This document shows positions 26,413 through 38,799 of a DNA stretch of 64,000 nucleotides, in pieces; positions within the stretch are counted from its first letter, which is position 1; every line of letters begins with the position of its first letter. Below the pieces are notes generated by a model that was given only the letters and a program-made list of their open reading frames with translations, searched no databases and was not told where the DNA came from. The position numbers and the translations under genes were made by a program. Source of the DNA: Antedon mediterranea (taxonomy: Eukaryota > Echinodermata > Crinoidea > Comatulida > Antedonidae); contig NC_092671.1 in assembly GCF_964355755.1 (NCBI RefSeq), positions 37,591,304-37,655,303 on the forward strand, given 5' to 3'.

Positions 26413-26943
26413 TTGATTTGAATTCTTTATCAAGTAACTTGGTGACAGATTAAGTATTTTCTATATAGCCCCCTCTGTAGTTCTACATGATCTTAACTTA
26501 ATGGGCATGTGAACATTTTACTGATCTAAGATATATAATTATATCCCGTAATGATGTTAGTTTATATGGTTTAAATATAAATGAAGTCAATTTTATTTTA
26601 ATGTCATTTTTATAGACCAACTAGAATCAGTGGAAATGACTTGTAGACCTGGTTAGTGTCACAAAATCATGTATCTTTTTTTCAAAAAAAAATAATAAAA
26701 CCGGGATAGTCTATTTGTAAAAGTATCGTCACAAAACATTATATAACATTTTATACCATATGTTATAAACCTACTGATGTTTTTGCTGTTTAAAATTCAT
26801 TTTGGAGGACAAATTGGCGTCATCTTCATCTAACAGTCGAGAGTCTTATCATTACAAGTGCAATTGAAAGAAAAACACATTGGATCGACAATTGGAATAT
26901 TACAAGTGTTCTTTCTTTCAGCTGGGATGAGATACTAATTAGA

Positions 26944-27275
26944 TATGTAATGTACTTGCATCTATTTCAAAATGAACAATGTATTACCATTGTGTGGACA
27001 TACACAACAGTTGTTTGAATTGTATCCAAATTATCAGAGATAGATACATATTTAAATCGCAGACTAGGCCATCAGTCACTTCTTCTGTATGATTTTTATT
27101 TTAGTACTGTGTATGTAATGTACGTGCGTCTGTTTGGAAAAGAACAATGTATTACCATTGCGTGGACATTCACAACAATTGTTTGAATTGTATCCAAATT
27201 ATCAGAGATAGATACACATTTAAATCGCAGAGGCCATCAGCAACTTCTTCTGTATGATTTTTATATTTTAGTATC
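26944..27275. repeat. Tandem duplication, period about 167 bp
   Basis: Two copies sharing ACAATGTATTACCATTG, TTTGAATTGTATCCAAATTA and CACTTCTTCTGTATGATT-type blocks, moderately diverged. Confidence 0.8.
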
Positions 27276-27998
27276 TTATTTTGAATTGCAAAAAAACTAT
27301 TCTACAATTCTCGGTGGATTACAGCGTAGAATTAGTTATGAGCAGAATGTTCTGAAAGGTTAGCCATCAAATAATATAATAACTACACGTTGTCTGTCAT
27401 AAGATGAGATATTTTATAACGTTTTGAATTGTCCTTGTTGTCAGCCTGCTTGCTGTTTTCTTTTTCATTTCGGATTCTTTAGGGGAATAGATTATTTTAT
27501 ACTTTGATTATGCTTTTTTGATATTTTGGTAAGTTCTCATCCGCTGTATGGACTAGAAAGCTATTGGATTTGTAAGATTGTTGGCAGTAACAACTAAGAT
27601 ATTTTGAATGGCCCACATGTGGGCTATAACTCGCTGACAGGTTGAACATTACAGCAAGTAAAGTGGATGAAAGATCTAAAAAAAGCAGAACTGTTTTATG
27701 CTTACTGATTGGATATTATTATGGCACACATAAAGCTTTCATATCAGTGATATTATCAAACTCAGCTGGTATACTTAATTATATCCTAGTCTTATAGTAT
27801 TGTCATCAGTCTGTCATATTTGGTTGCTTATGGAGATTTCAAGATTTTCAGTATGAGCTGTCAACTGGTAGTATAATAGGCTGGATCCACTGTTTTTTTA
27901 TTGCTAATATTCTGTCACTGTCACACCACACTTGCAGCGTGTTGTGTTGTTTCACTCTGTTCTCTCAGCCCAACTGCAACCGCGTTTTCTCCTGCCAT

Positions 27999-28004
27999 TA
28001 TAAG
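27999..28004 (+). promoter_or_regulatory. TATA-like box upstream of first exon B
   Basis: TATAAG sits about 95 bp before the exon B ATG in a locally GC-richer, repeat-free stretch. A start site near 28030 would give a leader of about 65 nt. Position is the only support. Confidence 0.35.
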
Positions 28005-28093
28005 TGTACGCAAACTCTATATTTTCCCCGGTAAATTAAATATACAAGAAGTTCGTTATCGATACTGAATGAGTGAGGAGGAGAAGATTAGGA

Positions 28094-28147
28094 ATGGATA
28101 ACGTCTCGAATATTTCAGATTCATTGGTTGAGGAAGATGATGAGAAG
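28094..28147 (+). CDS. Candidate alternative first exon B of the DPP6/10-like gene, acidic N-terminus
   Basis: The ATG (ggaATGG, G at -3 and +4) opens 18 codons, MDNVSNISDSLVEEDDEK, ending at AAG/gtaagc in phase 0. Spliced to exon 2 it reads ...EEDDEK/ELVGG. A run of acidic residues directly before ELVG is also seen in the long vertebrate DPP6 isoform, from memory of that family. A TATAAG box at 27999-28004 lies about 95 bp upstream in a locally more GC-rich segment, as expected for a promoter. The exon is not inside any recognised repeat. It could be a chance ORF, but start context, donor and phase all agree. Confidence 0.6.
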
Positions 28148-28984
28148 GTAAGCAATTCAATCATCATCGTTGCAAATTAATGTCTGTTATAAAACACAAG
28201 ATACTTGTGATTTTGTCTATTGATTTTTAAGATGATTAACAACCTCTTCTTGTGCTTGGTCTCATTACAATTATTTTGCATATTTATTTACACGCTGGAG
28301 CTAACTGTATTTATTAGAGTGCGTCTGTAACGTCCAATCACAAAGTTGAATTACTCTTCATAGGCTTTACCTGATTGGAAATGTTTATGTTAGAAGAACG
28401 ACAGGTTGGTGTTTTATTAGTATACACAACAACTATTATTTCATTTTTTACCTATGTATTTTTGGTATCTGAATTTATTTTGAATTTTGAATGGTTTTAT
28501 TAAAACATGATTTTGTTGCTGTTATTTTTTTTCTTTTTCGGTATAGAAGTGGTTCCTTTTTTCTGTATCTAATCAGATAATTATTCTAAAATTTAATTTA
28601 TAATAGGTCCTTAGAGAAATGCAATCATGTGGTTTATCTATCAAAGTCTTTATGTTGATGTTATAAATTTATAAATTTGAATTTTAAAAAACATAGATGT
28701 TTATTACATTAATTATGGTAGTATTTTAGATATTATATTTTGGAGGTATGATATAAAGTCAGGTTGTGCTGTGGTGTGGTTTTGGTCACTTGATTTGAAC
28801 TCCTTTGAACTTGTCTGCAAAGGATGAAATCAAATGTATGGGAATTATAAGGTGTAAGTGCTAATTGGGATAAATAAAACATTTTGTATGATTGGCATTA
28901 GATTATATATATATCTTTTATTCCTGTCCACCCAGGCAGCACTTGCCAGTTTTATACTATGACGTTATCCAAATTCCTTCACTT

Positions 28985-29271
<287 letters not shown>

Positions 29272-29697
29272 CATTGAAAAGGTGAAATCATGTTCTTTCT
29301 GTACTGTATTTGTACATTTTTACAATATAGTATATAGTATGTATTGTTGTTATTATAGAAGTCTGCACTAAAAATGATCCAATTGCAATAATTTGACCTT
29401 GCCTATACAGATAATTGTACCATATTGATTAATATTGATGTTTAATTTTTTATATCATAACCACAATAAAACTTGTGGTAGTAATTATGAGCATTATACT
29501 TTTGGTTTTAGAAAATGAAATTAGTGACAGTAATTGCATTTTTTAAAACCAGAAGTAAACAGTACTACCATCATATGAATTTTACTTTATTTGAAAACTG
29601 TGCATTTTATGAAATTAAATTTTTACTAAAAGTGTATTATTACCCAAAACAAATGATATTCCAAGTGAATCTGATTTTATACCATGTTTATAAGTTG

Positions 29698-29832
29698 GTC
29701 TTTTATATCGATTTGTTTGTGTGAAATTTAACTTTTCATCTTTTTTTAATCTGTTTATTATGTGAATTCAAATCGTGGAAATTCAGATCTTTTATATCTA
29801 TTTGTTTGTGTGAAATTCAACTTTTTTGTATT
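29698..29832. repeat. Short direct duplication, about 90 bp apart
   Basis: TTTTATATC(G/T)ATTTGTTTGTG occurs twice, each followed by a TGAAATT(T/C)AACTTTT string. Confidence 0.5.
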
Positions 29833-30372
29833 GAAATTTTCTTTTAAATTATGTGTATTAAAAATGTATGGTGTGTTTATCTCAGTGAACTATATTTTTT
29901 CTAAGCAACATGATCATAGTTAACATATCACTGAAGATTAGGTGCACAAAATGCATACAATATCAATATAAGAAAAACATTCGAAAGTATGACACCATGG
30001 ATATTCTCAGTTAAATCGGGATTAATGGATGTCTGACTAAATACATGTAAATAATGGTAAATTTAGAAGCGAATGTTGAGTGTTCTCTTTAGTTAATAAC
30101 AGATATCGCTTTCATCAAAATGCAGGGAAGTTAATATATGCTTAAGTTCTCATGTTCTTCACTTTTTGTCAGATCTTAGTGATGAAACCAGACTATAAAT
30201 CATTCCATTTCAGATACATTCTCCTTCATCAAGTACTATATTTTACACTGACAACATTTATAATTAAATTTAAAAATTTTACTTTTTCAAACTTCAGTTC
30301 GAAAACAAATAAAGATAATTTATTATTATTTATTTATTTATTGTTAAATGTATTATTACTTTTATTACTTCA

Positions 30373-30547
30373 AGATGTATTGTCCCCTAAAAGAATAATT
30401 TTTTACATTTTTTTTTGTTGAATATGCCATTTTAATTAGTTTTATCAACGGAATTGATTAACTTTGTTATAACTACAAAATGACCTATTCAAGGTCTGAT
30501 TTTATTAATCTTCATTTTTCATGTTTTCGAGGGACAATACATCTTTA
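30373..30547. mobile_element. F2 element, internally deleted
   Basis: AAGATGTATTGTCCCC to GAGGGACAATACATCTTTA, short core. Confidence 0.75.
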
Positions 30548-31036
30548 TAATAATACATTGTAGTAAGTTTTATTGTTGGAATTTGATATTATTTTAATAT
30601 AAAAACAGCGTGCCTCTTACAGAGGAACTCGATTGTTTATTGTGCATTAATAGACGTGAAAAGAACGGCCCCCCATATAGAGGATATTGTTAGATAATTG
30701 TAAATATAAAAAATAATTCTATGCTTCATTTTTTTTCTTTATTCACTTTGTTTTGGTAAAAAATGGAATATTACATTCCTAATTTGTTAAAATATTATAA
30801 TTCATTTAATAAATTGCTTAAAATTGTTATTGTTTATTATAAAATATAAAACTTCGCAACAACATTAATAATAATCTTACTTATTTTTCGTCAGGGGTAA
30901 AGCAGAACAAGCTTTGTGAAATATTTTTTTTAAGTGGCGCACCATACTTTTAATTTTGCAAGGGTTGACAATATTATTTTTCATTAATCATTTTCAACAG
31001 TGTTATCAATAACATTCAGTGAAAAATTTCTTGTCT

Positions 31037-31309
31037 AAAGCTCTGTCTAACACTATCAAACTTTATGTGACAAAAGAATGTGATGTGCCCATATATGGAC
31101 GTGATGATGTCATATCACTACCATATCTGGAACGTCTTTAAACAGTGATTGGGTTCGCTTTTGACAATCCTGGCTTTTTGTTTCTTTTTGTATTTTTATG
31201 TATTCTGTTGTAATTGTAATGAGCCGATATTGAATAAATCAATAAATCAAAATCTGGGCACATCACACTTTTTTTTGTCAAACTAATTTGATAGTGTAGA
31301 CAGAGTTTT
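31037..31309 (-). mobile_element. F1 MITE, copy 12, split by a retroposon
   Basis: Both ends present; interrupted by the LINE-tail insert at 31131-31251, which must be younger. Confidence 0.8.
31131..31251 (+). mobile_element. Short LINE-tail retroposon nested in an F1 MITE
   Basis: A 121-bp insert ending in an (AATAAATC)n-like tail splits F1 copy 12. ATCTGG occurs on both sides (31125-31130 and 31252-31257) as a target duplication; removing the insert and one ATCTGG restores the MITE. It is a 3' end only and non-coding. Confidence 0.75.
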
Positions 31310-31605
31310 AAGTAAAAGATAATCTTGCAATTATTGGATTGAGCATTTGTGGAATAGCAGATAGTGAATCAGTGTACTAATGAGACATTAGAGGCCAATA
31401 TACTAATGCGACATTAGAGACCCATAGAGAACAGAATTTGACATTTTCACCATTCACAATTACTCTCTTTTACAATTCAAAACAAACATCTCACAAGCCA
31501 TTTGCTGTTTTCTTTAAATTGCAATTACCAATTCATATATTTCCTGGAGATTGCATTAATAATAACATTTTCAGAAAAACAAACTAATGGCCTGACAGGA
31601 CAATT

Positions 31606-32193
31606 CACCTGTTAAAAAGGTGTGTCCGCACTAGGTTAATCTGTTTATGATCACCTGTTATAAAGCTGTGTTCACACTAGGTTAGTCTGTTCATGATCAC
31701 CTGTTATAAAGCTGTGTTCGCACTAGGTTAATCTGTTTATGATCACCTGTTATAAAGCTGTGTTCGCACTAGTTTAATCTGTTTATGATCACCTGTTATA
31801 AAGCTGTGTTCGCACTAGGTTAATCTGTTTATGATCACCTGTTATAAAGCTGTGTTCGCACAAGGTTAATCTGTTTATGATCACCTGTTATAAAGCTGTG
31901 TTCGCACAAGGTTAATCTGTTTATGATCACCTGTTATAAAGCTGTATCCGCACTAGGTTAATCTGTTTATGATCACCTGTTATAAAGCAGTGTCCGCACT
32001 AGGTTAATCTGTTTATGATCACCTGTTATAAAGCTGTGTTCGCACTAGGTTAATCTGTTTATGATCACCTGTTATAAAGCTGTGTCCGCACTAGGATAAT
32101 CTGTTTATGATCACCTGTTATAAAGCTGTGTTCGCACTAGGTTAATCTGTTTATGATCACCTGTTATAAAGCTGTAGTCACACTAGGTTAATT
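31606..32193. repeat. 46-bp minisatellite, about 12-13 units
   Basis: The unit contains CACCTGTTATAAAGCTGTG, CGCACTAGGTTAATCTG and TTTATGAT. Units are contiguous, with no unique spacers. Confidence 0.95.
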
Positions 32194-33092
32194 TTTTAAT
32201 AATGTGAATTAAAAAAATCATGGAAATTCAGTGTTTATTCATTTCATACATCACTGAATTTTTAAAAACTTAAATTATTTTTTGAGTTCGAAGTTCATGT
32301 GAAGTACATTAAGCTGCTATACAAACAATGTTGTAGGTGGCTTCTACTGCTAGAAACTTAATTATTTGCGCATTAATTTGTATAATGAGAAGATGATCAC
32401 AAGTAGAATGTTGATAGGATTTTATGAGTTTAGTCAGAACTTTTACGATTTCATTTCTTTTTAATGACACGTCACGGTCTGTTCGTCTGCAATCATGTTT
32501 CTAGATTTATTTTCTTTTCGCATATTTAATATCAAGATACTCAGAGTGTGTATGTGTAGTTATAATAAACTGTCTTTACCAAAACCTGAATACTAAATGT
32601 TAATATGCCTTCCATGTTTGCTCGAGAAACAAAATGACTACGATAAAACTATTATAAAGATTTACTCTATAAGAACAATAAACTTTACCGAGAATAATAC
32701 AACATACGTAACGTCACCATGTGTACATAGCAACTACTGGAGCTACTTAATTCTTGGCAATTAATCAGTAATGCTTTGTATGCTTTTAGAATGATGAAAT
32801 ATTAGATTCTAAAAATACATGAATCGCTTGCGTTCTTCACACAGTTATTAGTTGCTTCATGTAATATCTGATAATTGTAATGATTATTATGCAAGAAGCA
32901 TTGAGGACAAACATCTATGTTAACCTATAGTGAACTTCAATATTTCGTAGATTATGGAAAGTGAAATTGAAAATGTGTAAATGATATAGATGAGAGAAAG
33001 TTAAGAAATTAAGATATTCTTTTTTCTTGTCATACAGATGACCTACTACTGTATAACTAGAAAAAATAAAGCAAAAATATTTATTAGAGTGT

Positions 33093-33365
33093 ACTGTAAA
33101 ACCAGAAACTTTTGTGACATGAAACTTTCGTTAATTAGTTATATCGGCCATTTTTGCGAGATAAAACTTTGAGAATTTGAAAAATAATAATACTGTAACA
33201 ATATGGTGTATGAGCGACCTTTGTGTTAAAAAGAGGATAATACATACGCTATTGTATACAGTAGTAGGCCAACTCTACTTTTGAAAATATTCACGTCATG
33301 AAACGTTCGTGAATTTCAATCACTCGCGAAAGTTTAATGTACAAGAAAGTTTCTGGTTTTACAGT
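33093..33365. mobile_element. MITE family F3, about 273 bp
   Basis: The ends ACTGTAAAACCAGAAACTTT and its inverse complement form a perfect 20-bp inverted repeat, and related CGAAAGTTT/AAACTTTCG motifs lie just inside. No coding potential. Flanking TA dinucleotides suggest TA target use. Confidence 0.75.
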
Positions 33366-34984
33366 TATCAGGTCATAGGATGGGATACATCAACTTTTTG
33401 CGCTCGTATTGTAACTTATGTGCATGTTGTTTTTCGACATATTCTTTCAAATTAAATGTCAGTAAATAATGTCTTTTATCACAATGATCACCTATAATTT
33501 ATTGATTATTGTTGTTATTACTAAAAGTAGCTTTGTGTCAGGTAGAAGTAAAGTCAAATGTTTTGCGCTCTCGGGCGTAATTGTAACCAGCTAAGAATTA
33601 CTTATGAATTTATTCGTAAAGATTTTTCAATTTACTGTGAATTCAGTTCAATTATGTCAGAGCATGGACCTCCGTGGTCAGAGCAAGGCAAATTTGAGTT
33701 ATTAAATAGAATTATGATATAATATAATTATGATATAAAGTAATATGAGATATTACAAGCATAAAACTGCATCATTGTACAAGATGTTGTTCATATTCTG
33801 ACACATGAGGGAATTATATCTATCAAGATTATGATTTTTACATGAATATTTTATAGCAGTTTTGATAGAATTGATGTGAAAACAGGTGAAAAAGTCTTCT
33901 TTTTGGGTGTATAAATACACGGCCTACTTTCTTATCTTTCTTATTAATGATGACTTGAAACGTTTTATGGAAATTCAATATTTTTGCTTAAACCAGGGAA
34001 GAGTGAAATTACAAATTTCACTCTATCCTGCCTTAGCATTGCGACTGTAGTTAAAATCCAACATATTGAAACATGTTATTGTATTAACTCACATGTTGTA
34101 GGCCCAGTGTTATTTGATATTGATGGTAATAGAGTATTTGCTATTATTCTTCATACGCTATATTTTGCTCCCGGCCGAATATTGTGCTCTAGTTTTTCCA
34201 CATTTTCTCCCGGATTACAAAGAAATATGTGTGGTGTTCTGCATTAAAATATAACAAAAAGGCTTACAAACAAGCAAATGTACGATATTTAAGCCATTGT
34301 ACGACCATCTGCGGTCAAAATTGTTCTCAAAACAAAAGAGTTTCCCCTCACATAGCCGCGTGTGACATCACACTCTGCATGCCTTACCTCTCGATAATAG
34401 ACCACCTCCCGTTTTTTTTTAAACTTCAAAAGTTGGCAAGTATTTTCTAGATTAATCAAGTTCAGTTCTTATAATGCTGTTATAGGTCATCATTTATAAT
34501 TCGCTGGTGAATTCTGTCAGAATTTATTCAATGTCTATCATTTCCCAACATGCATGCTTTAAATTTTTATCGCATTTCTTAATTCCATTCAGTAAAAGCC
34601 TCGCTTTAAATTAAATGGATGTAATCATATACGTCACTTTATATGTCGTCCTTTGACAATTATTATGTTATTACTTAAATGGGATATATAATACCTTCAT
34701 TGCCATTTTATTAATTACTTCATCTCAAATAAGTTATTCATATCGACGTGTTTCGTATCGATTGACCTGAAAAAAAGTAGAAATCGTAATACTTCATTCA
34801 ATACGTTAATTGAGAAAAAATTTGAAACCTGTCTCCACCACCACTGATTGTGAGGGCGTTTGGCGCTTTGGTCTGTTTTATTAAGTTCAAAGGTTCGAAT
34901 TATGCTAGACATTATTTTTATGATTATTATTTTATTTATTATATGTTTCAAATTTAATTAAAATTTCTAGTTAAAGACATTTTA
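33366..34984. other. Intronic DNA, no exon seen
   Basis: Frames at 33984-34247 and 34229-34450 are short, overlap in different frames and show no recognisable domain. Confidence 0.5.
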
Positions 34985-35085
34985 TTTCTATTTACTTTGT
35001 TTTGACATTATGGTCAACACTTAATCAGATCCACTCTATTAGAGGGACACTTGGATTGGTCCTGAAGGTGTCCCTTATTTGATAT
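34985..35085. repeat. F5 dispersed repeat
   Basis: CTCTATTAGAGGGACACTTG and GAAGGTGTCCCTTATTTGA; directly adjoins the F2 copy at 35091. Confidence 0.55.
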
Positions 35086-35090
35086 ATTTA

Positions 35091-35352
35091 AAGATGTATT
35101 GTCCCCCAAAAACATTAAAAATCAAGATTAATAAAATCAGACTTTGAATAGGCCATTTTGAAGTTTTAACCAATTTAATCACTTCAGTAGAAAAAAAAAC
35201 CTGAAAAAATAATGTTTTCAGTTATAAAATGACAAATAAAAGGTTATTTTCAACCAAAAACCAATTGGCTGGCAGTCAATTTGACTATTTTTTGCTTTAA
35301 ATTTACAGTTTTGTTAACAATTATTTTTTCGGGGGGACAACAATACATCTTT
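35091..35352. mobile_element. F2 foldback element, full copy
   Basis: Reference copy of family F2: ends AAAGATGTATTGTCCCCC and its inverse, long imperfect arms that include AATCAGACTTTGAATAGG and GTGATTAACTT-type motifs, and no coding potential. Confidence 0.8.
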
Positions 35353-35404
35353 ATTTATAGAAATTTGTTTTATTTTTTAAAAGCATACAATATAATCCCC
35401 TCTT

Positions 35405-35475
35405 TATTTTGATACTATGGCCAACAACTAATCAGACCTATTCTATTAAAAGAGAACACTTGAATTGGTTCTGTC
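35405..35475. repeat. F5 dispersed repeat, left part, split by a LINE
   Basis: TCTATTAAAAGAGAACACTTG precedes the LINE insertion; the right part (GGTGTCCCCTTATTTGATAA) resumes at 35931-35955. Confidence 0.6.
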
Positions 35476-35478
35476 CAG

Positions 35479-35930
35479 AATCTCACTATCAATCCTAGAC
35501 ATACTGAAGACCTCACTTTTAATCATCTTTTTTCTCGAACACTGGCCCTTCGTAATTCTCCTATAAACCGCTTCCCTAAACTTTGGTCTCAGTTACCTTC
35601 CTCATTACGCCAATTAGCTGGTACTGAATCTTTTCCTCATCTTTTATCATCTATTGACTCTTTCCTTCTTGATAATTATCTTTAATTCTTTTTTTTTTGT
35701 ATATTTTATTCAAATTTGTTTGTATATCATATTTGTTCTTTTTTTTCTGTATACTCACAGCTTTATACTTTATTTGTTCATAAAATTATATAATTATTTT
35801 AGTTAAGATCATGGGACTAATGACTCTTGTAGTTACAGTAATTGCATTACTTTAGCAGTCCCTGACCAATTCATCTTTGTACATTGTATATTATGTTTTG
35901 TTGGTCAAATAAATAAATGAAATGAAATGA
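35479..35930 (+). mobile_element. 5'-truncated non-LTR retrotransposon (LINE) 3' end
   Basis: An open frame from 35479 to a TAA at 35683-35685 encodes 68 residues that include SPINRFPKLWSQLPSSLR, the typical C-terminus after the reverse transcriptase of Jockey/CR1/L2-like LINEs. An AT-rich 3' UTR follows, ending in an (ATGAA)n-like tail near 35930. The catalytic RT region is absent, so it is a dead fragment. It is inserted into a copy of another dispersed repeat whose halves are at 35405-35475 and 35931-35955. Confidence 0.8.
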
Positions 35931-36495
35931 AAGGTGTCCCCTTATTTGATAATATTTAATGTATTATACTGTAAGCATGAAACCATTTTTTTTTATTGCT
36001 GTATTTGGTGACATGTTTTAATGTTTGCATTATATATATATTTATGTAAAATTCATTGTTCAGAACATGTTTAAAAGGTCACATAACACATAAAGATATA
36101 ATTAGATGTATTACATTATAATATTGGTAGCTATAGCGTCTTCTGACCCCAAGTGATATTTAATCAAATAAATAATTTCATTAAGTTGCGACACGAGTCA
36201 ATTCTAAGTATTGTAAGAATTTAATTTGCTATCTTATATATAATCAATGTTTATATTATATTATTTTTATATCTCATTTCTTAATTAATTTTCAGTATAT
36301 CTCCAGCCGGTTTATGATTTGTTCTATGCCTGTGGTGTTGATTTATATATATATATATATATATTAGATGAGGGCGTATCAATTTGATCTCTGGTGCGCG
36401 TGCGTACAACTGAGGACTAGTTGTGTTCCAACCGTACCACGTCGAGAATGTTAAAGGGTCGTTATCCGATCGAGTTAAAGAACAATACCATGAAA

Positions 36496-36567
36496 GCCCC
36501 AGTGGTCTAATGGTTAGGGGAACTGCATATCAAGCAGACGGTCCGAGTTCGAGTCTCGGTTGGGGCG
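36496..36567 (+). tRNA. tRNA-like gene, anticodon ATC (Asp by code), possibly a pseudogene
   Basis: The sequence folds as a cloverleaf: acceptor GCCCCAG/TTGGGGC with one G-T, T arm CCGAG-TTCGAGT-CTCGG perfect, anticodon stem CTGC/GCAG with loop ATATCAA (T33, anticodon ATC, A37). Box A (TGGTCTAATGG) and box B (GTTCGAGTCT) fit the Pol III consensus. A TTTTT run begins 3-4 bases after the discriminator, as a Pol III terminator. The outer anticodon-stem pair is A-A. An A34 Asp tRNA is not a normal animal isoacceptor, so a tRNA-derived pseudogene or SINE founder is likely. It lies between two copies of a ~60-bp direct repeat (36292-36350 and 36629-36690). Confidence 0.5.
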
Positions 36568-36762
36568 ACTTTTTCTCATTCTCCCAGATTTCCTCATCTT
36601 TATCGTTTCAAAAATTAATTAAATAATTTTCAGTGTATCACCGGGCGGTTTGGAATTTATTTCTATGCCTGTTGTGTTTATATATATATATTTGAATTAA
36701 TATTTTGAATTAATGTTCATTGCCTAATGTGTTTATATATATATATATATATATTTTATATT

Positions 36763-36935
36763 AGCACTGATGAAGGGCTAGTGTTGCCCGAAAGCTCTGC
36801 TAACTTTTCTGGCTGTTTACTTTATCGTTTTGATTTAGCTTTTCGCTTTTTATTTTTGTATCTCCATTAAGATCCAGCCACTGATACCCACAGCATTGTC
36901 ATTTTTTTCAGTAATTTGCCTTTGGATTTATATAT
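36763..36935 (+). mobile_element. F4 retroelement 3' end, third copy
   Basis: The flanks TTAGCA and TGCTAA around the core are complementary in this copy. TA repeats lie on both sides. Confidence 0.65.
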
Positions 36936-36987
36936 ATATACCGGTATATCTATATTTATAATAAAAATCAAGATTAATAAAATCAGA

Positions 36988-37158
36988 CAATGATGAATGG
37001 CTAGTGTTGCCCGAACGCTCTGCTAACTTTTCTGGCTGTTTACTTTATCGTTTTGATTTAGCTTTTCGCTTTTTTTTTGTATCTCCATTGAGATCCAGCC
37101 ACTGATACCCACAGCATTGTTATTTTTTTCAGTAATTTGCCTTTGGATTTATATTTAT
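36988..37158 (+). mobile_element. F4 retroelement 3' end, fourth copy
   Basis: Core degraded (ATGATGAATGGC...CCGAACG); only 50 bp after the third copy. Confidence 0.6.
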
Positions 37159-37644
37159 ATATGCATCTCATATTTGGTAGCTATTTTTAGTATGTACTTA
37201 CCTCCGGTTAGCACATTGTATTATGCTTTTACAAATATTGAGTAGGGAGCCCTCATTTGTTTAAATCTATATTATATCTACATATATTAGTCGGTGTTTT
37301 GTTGCACTGTATTGGTAATTCATTCGTAAAAATAAACAAATTCCAATCTCTATAAATACCGTATTAAACCACGTTGTCATAACAACAATAAACAAATGTA
37401 ATGCAATTAAAACTGATTTTATTATTATTTTCCTTTTTTTAAAAATATGTAGTAGTACTTATTTTTCTGCTAAAAATAATGAATAGAGAGCCGTCTATCA
37501 TTCACTGTTAAAATGGTTTTTATACATCTAATGATTTGATAATAGATGTGGCGATGGTTTATGTTATAACAATTTATATTCTATACAATTGAAGGCATAT
37601 CATCAATTTAGTCTTTTATTATAAAAATAAATAGATTATTGTAG

Positions 37645-37700
37645 TGTACCTTCCAATCCCAAGATCTGGGGTTCAATCCTAACCTTAGTACCAGAGTTAT
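37645..37700 (+). mobile_element. SINE head fragment
   Basis: A box B-like GGGGTTCAATCC and downstream CTTAGTACCAGAG remain from an S1-like or tRNA-derived unit, next to the inverted SINE. Confidence 0.35.
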
Positions 37701-37736
37701 ATTTTTTTTTATTTATTTATTTTTTTTTAACCATAT

Positions 37737-37948
37737 TTAATGAGGGTGATCCATCCAGCTATTGCTGATCATTAGACAAACATATACACAAGATGCTCTA
37801 CTTAAACAAAGTCTTATTACAAGTCTTTGGGAGTGGAGTAATTTGGTCCTTAGAAAAAATCCTGACATGTGACGGGACTTGAACCCACGACCCTTGAAGT
37901 GGTAGCCAAGCATCATAACCACCAAGCCACAACTCCACTCCCTAAGCC
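37737..37948 (-). mobile_element. tRNA-derived SINE S1, minus strand
   Basis: The inverse complement of the S1 head and body: GTGGTTATGATGCTTGGCTA and GGTTCAAGTCCCG read on the minus strand. A 71-codon minus ORF across it is a shadow. Confidence 0.75.
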
Positions 37949-38509
37949 TCAAATGAGACTTAGTTTATAAGCACGATAAATTATAAAATAGTTTATCTAT
38001 TCTGTAATTGGCGAGTTACTCGCTGTTAGATGAGTATGAAATAAAAAAAAATTTAAAAAGTAAAAAAGAGCAAAACAAAAGACAATAAAATAAATTGGAT
38101 AAATAATTTGGCCAATGAACATTGTGTACAGTACTATATTTTGATGGACTGTAATAAAGTACATAACACCAATTAGTCTATATATTCATTTATGTGCAAT
38201 TGCCTCTTGAGTTACTATCACACATTTGATAGCATATTAAATCCTATTCATTCACTTTATTTCCCTAGGTATAGGCATATGATATTAGTATAATAGTACA
38301 CATAAGTGATTATTAACTGTTTGTTGTTGAGGCTATTTTATACATTTTAATTGTATTCAAACCAACAGCTTTAATATATATATAGGTTAATCATAATAAA
38401 AAAGAAAAAAAATTCTCTCATTTACATAATATTGAAAAATTGGCTAATGCAATGATTAATAAACATTGAAGACGGTCAAATGTTTAAAAAAAAATATCAT
38501 TGTGCACAG

Positions 38510-38655
38510 CCCCAGGGAAGAACAACCATGTGTTGATCTGGGCCTACATGTTTTATTTTTCCTTCTCTTTTGTGGCATCACTTTTACCAATTTTATACAC
38601 ATCAATATGAGACAGGCCTCTGTAGTTAAATAAAGTTTAATTAAATTGAATTGAA
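38510..38655 (+). mobile_element. Retroposon 3' end
   Basis: A GC-richer stretch ends in AAATAAAGTTTAATTAAATTG and an A-rich tail, as in LINE or SINE 3' ends. Family not recognised. Confidence 0.4.
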
Positions 38656-38799
38656 AATTTTAAAAACAATTCATACAAAATGATGCTGTCCCATACCCAG
38701 ACAAAGAGACCAAAGGCTTAACATGCCGACCGAAGCATGAGGAAATGAAAATAGAGCATCTTTCCCAAGAACACACCAAACAGACTTACTGTGTCTTTC

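Noticed and set aside
31606-32193. 46-bp repeats considered as a CRISPR-like array
   Set aside because: Units are contiguous with no unique spacers, and the DNA is clearly from an animal.
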